64,000 nucleotides of DNA, from the NCBI RefSeq assembly GCF_900119795.1, contig NZ_LT634361.1, forward strand, positions 1-64,000. Direction: 5' to 3'. The notes beneath the pieces were generated by a model. The model searched no databases. It had not been told where the DNA came from and saw only the letters and a program-made list of their open reading frames with translations. The translations under genes were made by a program, and so were the position numbers. Positions 37,436 through 45,228 of this stretch are shown in pieces; within the stretch, counting starts at the first letter, position 1; every line of letters starts with the position of its first letter. The stretch is from Tenacibaculum maritimum NCIMB 2154. Its GTDB lineage: Bacteria; Bacteroidota; Bacteroidia; Flavobacteriales; Flavobacteriaceae.

Positions 37436-37764
37436 GAATAATAATTTTACTACTCTTATTGTTTTTAAATATTCAATGTAAAACTAAAATTTTAAATTAT
37501 CAAGGTATCATTGTTGACAAAAACAACATTCCTTTAAATAATTTAACAATTGAAGGTAGAGACCACTCAAATATTAAAGTAACAACAGATAATAATGGCT
37601 TTTTTAAACTAAAAGCTAAAAATAATTTTATAGAAACTTTTCTTTACATAAAAAGAGAAGGAAAAAAAATTGATTCTATACAAATCATAAGAACTCACCC
37701 AGAATATGGAGTTAAGTTTTATTTTGTTGACAATAGAAAAGATACATTATTTATAAAAAAATAA
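37432..37764 (+). CDS. Lipoprotein immunity candidate I4
   Basis: A 110-residue lipoprotein: MRIIILLLLLFLNIQC, then a YQGIIVDKNNIPLNNLTIEG beta domain. It starts in the overlap with tip 2 and stops just before a complete short attC-like site. It is divergent from I8 even though the two sit beside nearly the same tip. Confidence 0.7.
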   Translation: MRIIILLLLLFLNIQCKTKILNYQGIIVDKNNIPLNNLTIEGRDHSNIKVTTDNNGFFKLKAKNNFIETFLYIKREGKKIDSIQIIRTHPEYGVKFYFVDNRKDTLFIKK

Positions 37765-37766
37765 CG

Positions 37767-38339
37767 TTGCCTAATAAAATACCTCTCATTAAAACGGGGT
37801 TTATACAAGCTGTTAACGGAGAACTTTATGAAGTTTTTGTAAATGCGATTAATACAACAAAAAAGGCAATGGATGATGTAGATTTAATTTTCAACACCAA
37901 TCATAAATGGATGCGTTCAGGAAATCCAGGAACTGTAGAAGACCCAATCTCTTTTGTAGGAAATATTGTTTCAAGGGAAGCTATTTGTTATAATGTGGGG
38001 TATATTAAATATTCTAAAAGGTGGAATTACAATCAACCACATAATGAAGATTTAGAATTTAAATTTACATCTGCTCACGAAATTGGTCACACTATTTTAA
38101 AAGCCTATGGAGGCACATTTTATAGTTATGGTCATAAAGGAAGTGTCAATACAATAACTCAAAATAAAAAATCAAATGCTCCTAAATTTCCTTTAGAAGG
38201 AGAAATTGATATTATGCCTTATCACAAAGAAAATAAATTAGGAAAATGGTATCGGCAATCTAATTATTACAAAAGAAGAGTTGCACATAAAAAAGATGTG
38301 TTATCACTAATATGGTTAACAAAATTAAATTTAAAATGA
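37767..38339 (+). pseudogene. N-terminally truncated effector 3 (keeps HEIGH)
   Basis: The frame opens at a TTG inside the attC-like site and joins effector sequence at NGELYEVFVNAINTTKKAMD. It keeps HEIGH near residue 104 and has the same tip as effector 2 (KENKLGKWYRQSNYYKRRVA), but lacks about 217 N-terminal residues. The segment before HEIGH (YSKRWNYNQPHNEDLEFKFT) differs from effector 2. Without the N-terminal domain it should not be loaded on TssD. It is paired with I5 rather than I3. Confidence 0.7.
37769..37818 (+). repeat. Short attC-like site fused to an effector fragment
   Basis: GCCTAAT ... CATTAAAACG ... GTTAACG in about 50 bases. The loop CATTAAAACG is shared with the site at 35060. 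The right core runs straight into effector sequence at AACGGAGAACTTTATGAAG, which in effector 2 (near 36291) is preceded by GATATT. Confidence 0.55.
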
Positions 38340-38683
38340 GAAAAATAGTTTTATTTATAATTATGGTTTCATTTTTTATTTCTTGCAGTGAGAAAAAGAA
38401 AGAGTATTTTGAGGGTTATGTTTATTACAAAAATAAACCTCTTGAAAATGTAATAATAACAGAAGGTTATCCTAAACCTGATGATATATTTTCCAAAACA
38501 GATAGTTTAGGTTATTTTAGATTAAAAAGGTTTTCAATGACATCTGCACACAAATTAACATTTAGTAAAAAAGGATTTAAAACTGATACTGTTCGTTTAT
38601 TAAGAGGTAGGAATTATCCTCCTATCTATCATCTATTTCTAAGAGAACAAACAGACACTTTATTTATGAAGAAACTAAAATAA
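38336..38683 (+). CDS. Lipoprotein immunity candidate I5
   Basis: A 115-residue lipoprotein: MRKIVLFIIMVSFFISC, then YFEGYVYYKNKPLENVIITE. Its ATG overlaps the stop of truncated effector 3. Since that effector's tip equals that of effector 2 (partner I3), I5 and I3 stand beside the same tip, which points to exchange at the tip/immunity boundary. Confidence 0.7.
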   Translation: MRKIVLFIIMVSFFISCSEKKKEYFEGYVYYKNKPLENVIITEGYPKPDDIFSKTDSLGYFRLKRFSMTSAHKLTFSKKGFKTDTVRLLRGRNYPPIYHLFLREQTDTLFMKKLK

Positions 38684-38721
38684 CGTTGCCTAACAAAGAT
38701 GGCTATAAGTAATTGCTACTT
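38684..38721 (+). repeat. attC-like 5' arm (half-site) J3
   Basis: GTTGCCTAAC then AAAGATGGCTATAAGTAATT, joining I5 to orphan tip 3. Confidence 0.6.
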
Positions 38722-38955
38722 TTAGCTGTCTTAAAAGCCTATGGAGGCACATTTTATAGTTATGGTCATAAAGGAAGTGTCAATACAATCACTCAATCGG
38801 AGAATTCAAAAGCTATAGAGTATCCTAAAAAAAGAGAAATTGATATTATACCTTATTATACTAATTGGTTAGGCTATAATGAAAGAAAACGTATGGTTGC
38901 TGCTCAAAAAGATCTATTAAGTTTAATTTGGTTAACAAAAATAGAGTTAAAATGA
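38713..38955 (+). pseudogene. Orphan effector tip 3
   Basis: 80 codons with the shared LKAYGG...GHKGSVNTI front and the variable block YYTNWLGYNERKRMVAAQKD. Nearly the same block recurs in the broken tip at 40522. No HEIGH. It overlaps the start of I6. Confidence 0.75.
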
Positions 38956-39317
38956 GAAAAATATTTATATACACATTGTTTATTACTATGATATCTTGTT
39001 CTAATAAAATCAAATTTTATCATGGATACATATATGATACAGAAAATAAACCATTAAAAAATATAAAAGTAGAAGAAAATGATAATTTAAAAATGTTTTC
39101 TTACACAAATGAAAAAGGGTATTTCAAAATTACTGAAAAAAATACTTTTGGGGGAAATTTAATAGTTTCAAAAAAAAACATCATTCTTGATACAATATAT
39201 ACAGTGTACTCAAGTCATGGGGAAAAATTAAATTACCGTTTTACTAATGGTAGAAATGATACTTTGTTTTTGAGCAAAGAGAAAATAACGCTGCCTAACA
39301 AAGATGGCTATAAGTAA
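38952..39317 (+). CDS. Lipoprotein immunity candidate I6
   Basis: A 121-residue lipoprotein: MRKIFIYTLFITMISC, then YHGYIYDTENKPLKNIKVEE. The last residues (TLPNKDGYK) are encoded by the attC-like arm. A second, 3'-truncated copy is at 40761. Confidence 0.7.
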   Translation: MRKIFIYTLFITMISCSNKIKFYHGYIYDTENKPLKNIKVEENDNLKMFSYTNEKGYFKITEKNTFGGNLIVSKKNIILDTIYTVYSSHGEKLNYRFTNGRNDTLFLSKEKITLPNKDGYK

Positions 39318-39326
39318 TTGCTACTT
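39290..39326 (+). repeat. attC-like 5' arm (half-site) J4
   Basis: GCTGCCTAAC then AAAGATGGCTATAAGTAATT; it encodes the end of I6 and leads into tip 4. Confidence 0.6.
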
Positions 39327-39560
39327 TTAGCTGTCTTAAAAGCCTATGGAGGCACATTTTATAGTTATGGTCATAAGGGAAGCGTAAATACAATCACTCA
39401 ATCGGAGAATTCAAAAGCTATAGAGTATCCTAAAAAAGGAGAAATTGATATTATGCCTTATTATACTAATTGGTTAAGCTACAATCAAAGAAATAGAATG
39501 GTTGCAGCTATGAAAGATGTATTAAGTTTAATTTGGTTAACCAAATTAGAGTTAAAATGA
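39318..39560 (+). pseudogene. Orphan effector tip 4
   Basis: 80 codons, TTG directly after the I6 stop. The variable block YYTNWLSYNQRNRMVAAMKD is a close variant of tip 3. No HEIGH. It overlaps I7. Confidence 0.75.
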
Positions 39561-39910
39561 GAATTATATTTTTATTAGTTTCGATACTTATTATAAGTTC
39601 GTGTAGAACAAAACCGAAGTTTTACAGAGGCTATGTGTTTTACGATAAAAAACCTCTATTGAACGTAATTGTAAGAAAAGATAATCTTAATGAATCTACG
39701 CAAACTGATTCTACTGGTTTTTTTAAACTACCTAAAGAGCCAAACTCTATACATTTATTAATTTTCGAAAAAACAGGATTTATAACTGACACTATTTCTT
39801 CAGTATGGACTCAGCACGGTGAAAAAGTTAATTATACTTTTTTAAACAAAACTATCGATACAATATTTTTAAGAAAAATAACGCTGCCTAACAAAGATAG
39901 CTATAAGTAA
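39557..39910 (+). CDS. Lipoprotein immunity candidate I7
   Basis: A 117-residue lipoprotein: MRIIFLLVSILIISSC, then YRGYVFYDKKPLLNVIVRKD, with the C-terminus encoded by the attC-like arm (TLPNKDSYK). It is the partner of tip 4. Confidence 0.7.
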   Translation: MRIIFLLVSILIISSCRTKPKFYRGYVFYDKKPLLNVIVRKDNLNESTQTDSTGFFKLPKEPNSIHLLIFEKTGFITDTISSVWTQHGEKVNYTFLNKTIDTIFLRKITLPNKDSYK

Positions 39911-39919
39911 TTGCTACTT
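39883..39919 (+). repeat. attC-like 5' arm (half-site) J5
   Basis: GCTGCCTAAC then AAAGATAGCTATAAGTAATT (one G to A change), leading into tip 5. Confidence 0.6.
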
Positions 39920-40153
39920 TTAGTTGTCTTAAAAGCCTATGGAGGTACATTTTATTCTTACGGACATAAGGAGAGTGTCAATACAATCACTCAATCGGAG
40001 AATTCAAAAGCTATAGAGTATCCTAAAAAAGGAGAAATGGATATAGTGCCATACTATACTGATAACCCTCCACTTTTTGATTATAATCTCTTTATTGCTC
40101 ACGAAAAAGATATATTAAGTTTACTATGGTTAACTAAATTAGAATTAAAATGA
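39911..40153 (+). pseudogene. Orphan effector tip 5
   Basis: 80 codons. The variable block YYTDNPPLFDYNLF is nearly the same as tip 2, but it is followed by a different lipoprotein (I8). GHKES replaces GHKGS. No HEIGH. Confidence 0.75.
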
Positions 40154-40521
40154 TGAAAAGACTACTAATTATTATTTTCTTTATAGCTATAAGTTGTAAA
40201 GAAGAGCTAAGTGACAATTATAGAGGTTATGTGTTTAACTTAAAAAAAGAACCTATACAAAATGTAAAAATTTATGAACGGAGGGATTCAACGAAATATG
40301 TATTTACCAAAAAAAATGGATATTTTTCATTAAAACCAAGAAGTTTAAATTTTGTTGATGATTTAATCTTTGAAAAAGAAGGCTATATTACTGATACAGT
40401 TTATTCTTATTCAGCGACTAGAAAGCGTAATAAAACTCATTTTTTAACGAATCGGTCTGATACTCTTTTCATCGAAGAAATTAAACCAATAGCGTTGCCT
40501 AACAAAGATGGCTATAAGTAA
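40150..40521 (+). CDS. Lipoprotein immunity candidate I8 (near copy of I1)
   Basis: 123 residues, almost identical to I1 at 31188. The only amino-acid differences I see are CKEE for CKEK and PIAL for PITL near the end. I1 follows effector 1, whose tip is different, so the same lipoprotein is placed behind two unlike tips. Confidence 0.72.
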   Translation: MMKRLLIIIFFIAISCKEELSDNYRGYVFNLKKEPIQNVKIYERRDSTKYVFTKKNGYFSLKPRSLNFVDDLIFEKEGYITDTVYSYSATRKRNKTHFLTNRSDTLFIEEIKPIALPNKDGYK

Positions 40522-40530
40522 TTGCTACTT
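40494..40530 (+). repeat. attC-like 5' arm (half-site) J6
   Basis: GTTGCCTAAC then AAAGATGGCTATAAGTAATT, leading into the broken tip 6. Confidence 0.6.
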
Positions 40531-40764
40531 TTAGCTGTCTTAAAAGCCTATGGAGGCACGTTTTATTCTTATGGTCATAAGGGAAGCGTAAATACAATCA
40601 CTTAATTGGAGAATTCAAAAGCTATAGAGTATCCTAAAACAGGAGAAATAGATATTATGCCTTATTATACTAATTGGTTAGGCTATAATGAAAGAAAACG
40701 TATGGTTGCTGCTCAAAAAGATCTATTAAGTTTAATTTGGTTAACAAAAATAGAGTTAAAATGA
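40522..40764 (+). pseudogene. Orphan effector tip 6, nonsense-mutated
   Basis: Very close to tip 3 at the DNA level, but CAA has become TAA in the ATCACTTAATTGGAG stretch (near 40603), stopping the frame after about 27 codons. The remaining sequence continues with the tip-3 variable block and the WLTKIELK end, which overlaps the truncated I9. Confidence 0.75.
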
Positions 40765-40928
40765 GAAAAATATTTATATACACATTGTTTATTACTATGA
40801 TATCTTGTTCTAATAAAATCAAATTTTATCATGGATACATATATGATACAGAAAATAAACCATTAAAAAATATAAAAGTAGAAGAAAATGATAATTTAAA
40901 AATGTTTTCTTACACAAATCTTGCATAA
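40761..40928 (+). pseudogene. Truncated lipoprotein I9 (3'-cut copy of I6)
   Basis: Identical to the start of I6 (MRKIFIYTLFITMISC ... LKMFSYTN) and then cut at 40919, where an insertion-sequence end begins, giving a stop after Leu-Ala. About 65 residues are lost, so it is likely inactive. Confidence 0.8.
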
Positions 40929-40969
40929 ACTAAGATAAACAATTATTCTATATCTTCAACTTGTGCAAC
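40920..40969 (-). mobile_element. End fragment of an IS1182-type element
   Basis: CTTGCATAAACTAAGATAAA ... CTTGTGCAAC matches the right ends of the elements at 42216 and 44784. Only this end remains; it truncates I9 and abuts the attC-like site B1 in the same way as the other copies. Confidence 0.75.
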
Positions 40970-40970
40970 A

Positions 40971-41100
40971 GGCACAATGGCTATAGGTACTTGCTACTTC
41001 CCCACTACTTATGAAAATCCTCTCGGATTTTCAATCCTAAGTTTTTTCTTAGAAAATTTATTCCTAAATTCACGCAAAAACTAATAGCCTAGACCGTTAC
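40971..41100 (+). repeat. attC-like site, type B (copy B1)
   Basis: Arms ATGGCTATAGG and CTAATAGCCT pair with one unpaired base, the extrahelical-base feature of attC L'' boxes. The middle holds small hairpins (GAAAATCCTCTCGGATTTTC; CTAAGTTTTTTCTTAG). It ends AGACC-GTTAC. The R'' side is separated by IS remnant. Confidence 0.65.
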
Positions 41101-41120
41101 AAATAATACTGAATAAGATT

Positions 41121-41762
41121 ATGGGATATTACTCAAAGTATACCGACAGAATGGATATTCATATTGAAGAAAGTCGAGGAACAATTTTAATAAAACAAAA
41201 ATGGAGATATTCTTGGCTGAATGCAATGAATACCTCACGATGGACTTATTCAGAGAAGCAAGATTTTCATAAAAAAGTAGATAATTTGATTTGGAATAGT
41301 TGGGGAGAACACTTCTTTTTAAAAGTTAAAGGAACTTCTAATTTTGCAACAAGAAATGCAAAGAAAAGATAGGATGTAAATTTTGATATTGAATGGGTGC
41401 CTTATGGAGAACATTGGAAAGTGAATGTGACTAAATATCCTTTTAATTATATAGGAAACCCAAGGAGTAAAGTAAAATGGTATCAGAAAGAAATTATCCT
41501 TGATACAAAAGATACTTCATTACGAAAAAGATTAAGACAAGGAAGTAATTATTACCAATACCCTGTAGTTCATGAATTTGGACATACCGCTGGAAATTCA
41601 GTTGCTGTTGGACATGGGGATGAATATAACCCTTCAAGTGCGTATTTATCTGATAAATATAGTATAATGAATATTGGAAATGAGTTGCGGGATAGACATC
41701 TGGATTATATTTTACAAGAATTAAACACATTGATTTCTAATACTAGATTCAGCAAATATTAA
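41121..41762 (+). pseudogene. Metalloprotease toxin with an in-frame TAG
   Basis: A 213-codon frame split by TAG at 41370; both sides are in the same frame and read as one protein. The 3' part carries the zinc motif HEFGHTAG near residue 150, then HGDEYNPSSAYLSDKYSIM, a C-terminal protease fold known from polymorphic toxins. It has no TssD partner of its own. The unit starts GTTACAAATAATACT and ends AGTACTATTTGTAAC after the next gene, complementary as in an integron cassette. Readthrough or sequencing error cannot be excluded. Confidence 0.75.
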
Positions 41763-41767
41763 TTTTT

Positions 41768-42187
41768 ATGAAAAAAGTTACATATCTGTTTATTTATATT
41801 ATTATAAATAATTGCAATCATAAGAAGGATAATAATTTGAATAATCCTATTATTAATTATCAGATTAATAAGACAGAAATGCAATATATAAATACAGATA
41901 GCCTTATTTACAATGATTTTATGCTTTTTGATAAAAAAAGGGCGATAAATAAATATGGGAAGCCATATTCTCAAGAACTGTTTATATTAGATGATGCTCA
42001 AGGGGAATTTAGAAACGGTATTTCAGATGCATTCAATGAAAAAGAAAGACAGAGTGAATCAATCATAATAGAAGAACTAACATGGGAAAAAAATAAAAAT
42101 ACTTGGGTGACAGTTTGGTATCAATTAATTGGAAATAAAACTATTCCTAAAGATACTCTTACATGGGAAAAAGACACTGATTTTTAA
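41768..42187 (+). CDS. Putative lipoprotein immunity partner
   Basis: A 139-residue protein starting 6 bases after the metalloprotease stop. The N-terminus MKKVTYLFIYIIINNC is a lipoprotein-like signal with Cys at residue 16. The remainder (YGKPYSQELFILDDAQGEFR) recalls small periplasmic proteins but has no family I can name. Gene order suggests immunity to the upstream protease. Confidence 0.6.
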   Translation: MKKVTYLFIYIIINNCNHKKDNNLNNPIINYQINKTEMQYINTDSLIYNDFMLFDKKRAINKYGKPYSQELFILDDAQGEFRNGISDAFNEKERQSESIIIEELTWEKNKNTWVTVWYQLIGNKTIPKDTLTWEKDTDF

Positions 42188-42215
42188 AGAAGTACTATTT
42201 GTAACAAAGGTAACC

Positions 42216-42925
42216 GTTGCACAAGCCTATAATTTTACGAAAATAGATATAAAACCAAGCCTTTATTAGAGCTTTTATTTTTTTTAGGAGACCTTCAAAA
42301 ACTAAAATAGAATGAACTCAAAACCGACCGCTGTTTGTTTTTAAAGACGTTTGTATTGAATAAAATGAAAAATGATACTCTATGGTCACTTTTTACCTTT
42401 TTTGGTATAAAATTTAGGTACTTCTTTAGGTTATAAGCGATGGCAGCCATATGCATTACCTTATTTGCTTGTATGAAACCAATAGTATTTATTTTTCGTA
42501 ACCCCATGAACTGGGTTAGTGTCCCAAAGACAGGCTCTACAGTACTTTGTCTTGTGGCTTTCATTTTTCGTCCTAGTGGACTTTTTCTTCATCGAGATCA
42601 TAACCTAATAAAGTATAAAATATCTAAGCGCATGCTACAATGAAATATTAACTTACGATCACTAATAATATTCTCTAAATAGCCCACTAAACAAAGTTTG
42701 AAAAAAACAACTGGATCAATACTTTTTTGACCGCTTGTACCATAATACTCTTTGGTAGATGAATACAAATAAACTAAATTTAAAACTGCTGCTAAGCGCC
42801 TATAAAAGTTTGTTTTAGGTACTCGGTCACTTCATTGAAAGTTGTGAAATAATTTCTCTTGGTAGATTTTCTTGCCTTGCATAAACTAAGATAAACAATT
42901 ATTCCATATCTTCAACTTGTGCAAC
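42216..42925 (-). mobile_element. Internally deleted IS1182-family element (copy 1)
   Basis: 710 bases with terminal inverted repeats GTTGCACAAG / CTTGTGCAAC. On the minus strand it encodes pieces of an IS1182 transposase: N-terminal TSGQKSIDPVVFFQTLFSGL and DRKLIFHCSMRLDILYF, then directly C-terminal RQSTVEPVFGTLTQFMGL. The catalytic middle is deleted, and there are stops (one TGA after FHNFQ). It cannot transpose by itself. It is inserted between AACAAAGGTAACC and AGGCACAATGGC of an attC-like site. Confidence 0.8.
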
Positions 42926-43058
42926 AGGCACAATGGCTATAGGTACTTGCTACTTCCCCACTACTTATGAAAATCCTCGCGGATTTTCAATTCTAAGTTT
43001 TTTCTTAGAAAATTTATTCCTAAATTCACGCAAAAACTAATAGCCTAGACCGTTGTGT
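42926..43058 (+). repeat. attC-like site, type B (copy B2)
   Basis: Nearly the same as B1 (one visible change in the GAAAATCC hairpin loop) but ending AGACC-GTTGTGTTTC, the start of the next cassette. The IS at 42216 separates it from its left core GTAAC. Confidence 0.65.
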
Positions 43059-43077
43059 TTCATGACAAAAACGATAG

Positions 43078-43872
43078 ATGAAGAATTCAAAAATTAAAAT
43101 AAATATTGGAATAATTGGATACTTACCATTTGAATTTGACAAAGAACTTATTAAAAATCATAGTTCTGATATATTTGAAATAGTAGGTGAAATAGATGAT
43201 TATCACTTTAATGGAGACTCAGATACGGAATTTTGGGGATATAGTGATCGATTACTTAATGATGAAATCCCTACTAACTCTGAAGCAGACTTTTTTATTG
43301 GGATTACCTATGTTCCGATTGAAGACAATTACTATGCAAGACGACTTGAAAATAACAGAATTGTTTTGTCATATTATGAAATGTACCAAATCTTAAAAGA
43401 TGGTAATATTCCTCTTGAAAACTTACTGTTAAGAGTTCTGTATGCATATAGTTTAGTCTATTTAAGACAAAATAATACCATTCCACCACAAAGGGAATTT
43501 TTGGGCTTCACTCATGATGATACAAGAGGCTGTTTGTTTGATATGAATGGAAACAAAACTGACGTTTTATTTTCTGTTGATAAACCAGTAATTTGTGACG
43601 ATTGTACAACTAGGCTTAGACAAGAGAAGGTTTCAGATAATAAAATATCTAAAATCAAAACAGAAATTAAAGGAATAAGAAAAAAGAAGTTCTATAAAAT
43701 AGCGGACTTCGTAAAAGCTAAACCAATTTTAGCCATTTTTATTTCTGCTCTTTTTGGTATCGTATTAAGCATATTAGCAGCAGTAATATTTGAACTAACA
43801 ATTAAAGATTATATCTCAACTGATAAGAGTATTGAATTAAAACCGAAAGTTGACAATATTGAGTTGAAATAA
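43078..43872 (+). CDS. Cassette protein with Cys motif and C-terminal membrane helix, unknown
   Basis: A 264-residue protein. The soluble part includes GFTHDDTRGCLFDMNGNK and CDDC (near residues 150-180), which could bind a metal. A Lys-rich linker and one membrane helix (FISALFGIVLSILAAVIFEL, near residue 223) follow, with a short tail. No family is recognised. It is the only gene of its cassette: the unit begins GTTGTGTTTC and ends GAAAACACAAC. Membrane-tethered sensors of this size are common among defence genes, but that is a guess. Confidence 0.6.
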   Translation: MKNSKIKINIGIIGYLPFEFDKELIKNHSSDIFEIVGEIDDYHFNGDSDTEFWGYSDRLLNDEIPTNSEADFFIGITYVPIEDNYYARRLENNRIVLSYYEMYQILKDGNIPLENLLLRVLYAYSLVYLRQNNTIPPQREFLGFTHDDTRGCLFDMNGNKTDVLFSVDKPVICDDCTTRLRQEKVSDNKISKIKTEIKGIRKKKFYKIADFVKAKPILAIFISALFGIVLSILAAVIFELTIKDYISTDKSIELKPKVDNIELK

Positions 43873-43882
43873 AAACACGAAA

Positions 43883-43949
43883 ACACAACAAAATGTATAG
43901 TGTATAGCTTCCTAACGTCAGCTACGACACCATACACAAATCGTTGGCA
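43883..43949 (+). repeat. attC-like site, compact hairpin
   Basis: ACACAAC-AAA, arm TGTATAGTGTATAGCT, loop, arm AGCTACGACACCATACACA, then AATC-GTTGGC. The arms pair with bulges, giving a classic imperfect attC cruciform of 67 bases. Confidence 0.75.
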
Positions 43950-43973
43950 TTCATTAAAAAAACGAACAAAATT

Positions 43974-44311
43974 ATGGCTATATCAATAGACTCAATAGAA
44001 ACTTACAACGATATTTAAACGGTGTTTTGGATAGAGCAGACCATCACGCAGGAAATGTTGAAGGAGTTTCATTAGCCCTTTTAGGTGCAATAGTTTGGAA
44101 ATCCGACAAGGAAATTGAAGTAAGGGAATATAATGGAAGTCCAGCAAATATGATTTGGTTTTGGGTGGATGGAAATAGATATGCTATGTCCTACAATCAT
44201 TCAACAGAACAAATAGAACTTAAAGAAAGAACTCATAAAGGTGGAGTATTACATTCATTTGACAATACGACATCATACCAAGAGATTATTGAAATATTTA
44301 ACAATTTATAG
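43974..44311 (+). pseudogene. Frameshifted small gene, unknown function
   Basis: The ATG at 43974 begins MAISIDSIETYNDI and meets TAA. In the next frame the protein continues at once as NGVLDRADHHAGNVEGVSL and runs to IIEIFNNL at 44311. One T missing in GATATTTAAACGG would restore a continuous 112-residue protein. Either the gene is inactive or the base was missed in sequencing. It is the first gene of a cassette starting GTTGGCATTC; four bases separate it from the next gene. Confidence 0.7.
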
Positions 44312-44314
44312 AAT

Positions 44315-44761
44315 ATGAACCCATTATTATTAATCGGAGTAGCAATAGGATTAGGAAAGTTATTGGTTAAAGCCTTTAGCAGTAATTCTGAATTTGAAGA
44401 AATTGAACATAAAGACATTTATAAAAATTTTCTGATTGACCAAGACGATGACGAATTAACTGATACGGTTTTAAAACAAAAAATTACTTACTCAATTAAT
44501 AGGCTAATAAAAGAAACTAAAGGATTTAAAATTGGAAAATCAGGTAATCCAAAAGCAAGAACTTCAAACCATAAGAAATATGACAAAATGTTTCTTCTTT
44601 GTGGAAGTAGTGATAAGGAATTAATAAACACTTTAGAATCTCACTACAATACAAAGTATATAAAAGATAAAAAGAACGACAATAAAAAAGAAGGAAGTGC
44701 AGGTGTTGCTGTTGCTGTAAACGAAAAATACTACCTTTATCTTGTAACACGAAAAAAATAA
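44315..44761 (+). CDS. Membrane-anchored GIY-YIG/T5orf172-like protein
   Basis: A 148-residue protein. The hydrophobic N-terminus (LLLIGVAIGLGKLLV) may anchor it. The C-terminal part FKIGKSGNPKARTSNHKKYD ... LESHYNTKY looks like the GIY-YIG superfamily core (fkIGkS...R...H). Such domains cut DNA in homing and defence proteins. The canonical GIY and YIG strands are degenerate, so activity is uncertain. It is the second gene of the cassette that ends ATGCCAAC. Confidence 0.55.
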   Translation: MNPLLLIGVAIGLGKLLVKAFSSNSEFEEIEHKDIYKNFLIDQDDDELTDTVLKQKITYSINRLIKETKGFKIGKSGNPKARTSNHKKYDKMFLLCGSSDKELINTLESHYNTKYIKDKKNDNKKEGSAGVAVAVNEKYYLYLVTRKK

Positions 44762-44783
44762 CGAAATGCCAACAAAAGTAACC

Positions 44784-45226
44784 GTTGCACAAGCCTATAA
44801 TTTTACGAAAATAGATATAAAACTAAGCCCTTTTTAGGGCTTTTATTTTTTTAGGAGACCTTCAAAAACTAAAATAGAATGAGCTCAAAACCGACCGCTG
44901 TTTGTTTTTAAAGACGTTTGTATTGAATAAAATCAAAAATGATACTCTATGGTCACTTTTTACCTTTTTTGTTATAAAATTTAAGTATTTCTTTAGGTTA
45001 TAAGCGATGGCAGCCATATGCATTACCTTATTTGCTTGTATTAAACCAATAGTATTTATTTTTCGTAATCCCATGAACTGGGTTAGTGTCCCAAAAACAG
45101 GCTCTACAGTACTTTTTAGGTACTCGGTCACTTCATTGAAAGTTGTGAAATAGTTTCTCTTGGTAGCTTTTCTTGCCTTGCATAAACTAAGATAAACAAT
45201 TATTCAATATCTTCGACTTTTGCAAC
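44784..45226 (-). mobile_element. Internally deleted IS1182-family element (copy 2)
   Basis: 443 bases, ends GTTGCACAAG / CTTTTGCAAC. The minus strand reads an N-terminal piece (YQEKLFHNFQ, stop, SDRVPK) joined directly to STVEPVFGTLTQFMGL of the C-terminus, so nearly the whole transposase is gone. It shares the TGA after FHNFQ with copy 1. It is flanked on the left by CCAACAAAAGTAACC, the same attC-like position. Confidence 0.8.
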
Positions 45227-45228
45227 AG

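Noticed and set aside
42440..42643. Plus-strand open frame inside IS copy 1
   Set aside because: It is the reverse of the IS1182 transposase remnant (STVEPVFGTL on the minus strand), so it is a shadow.
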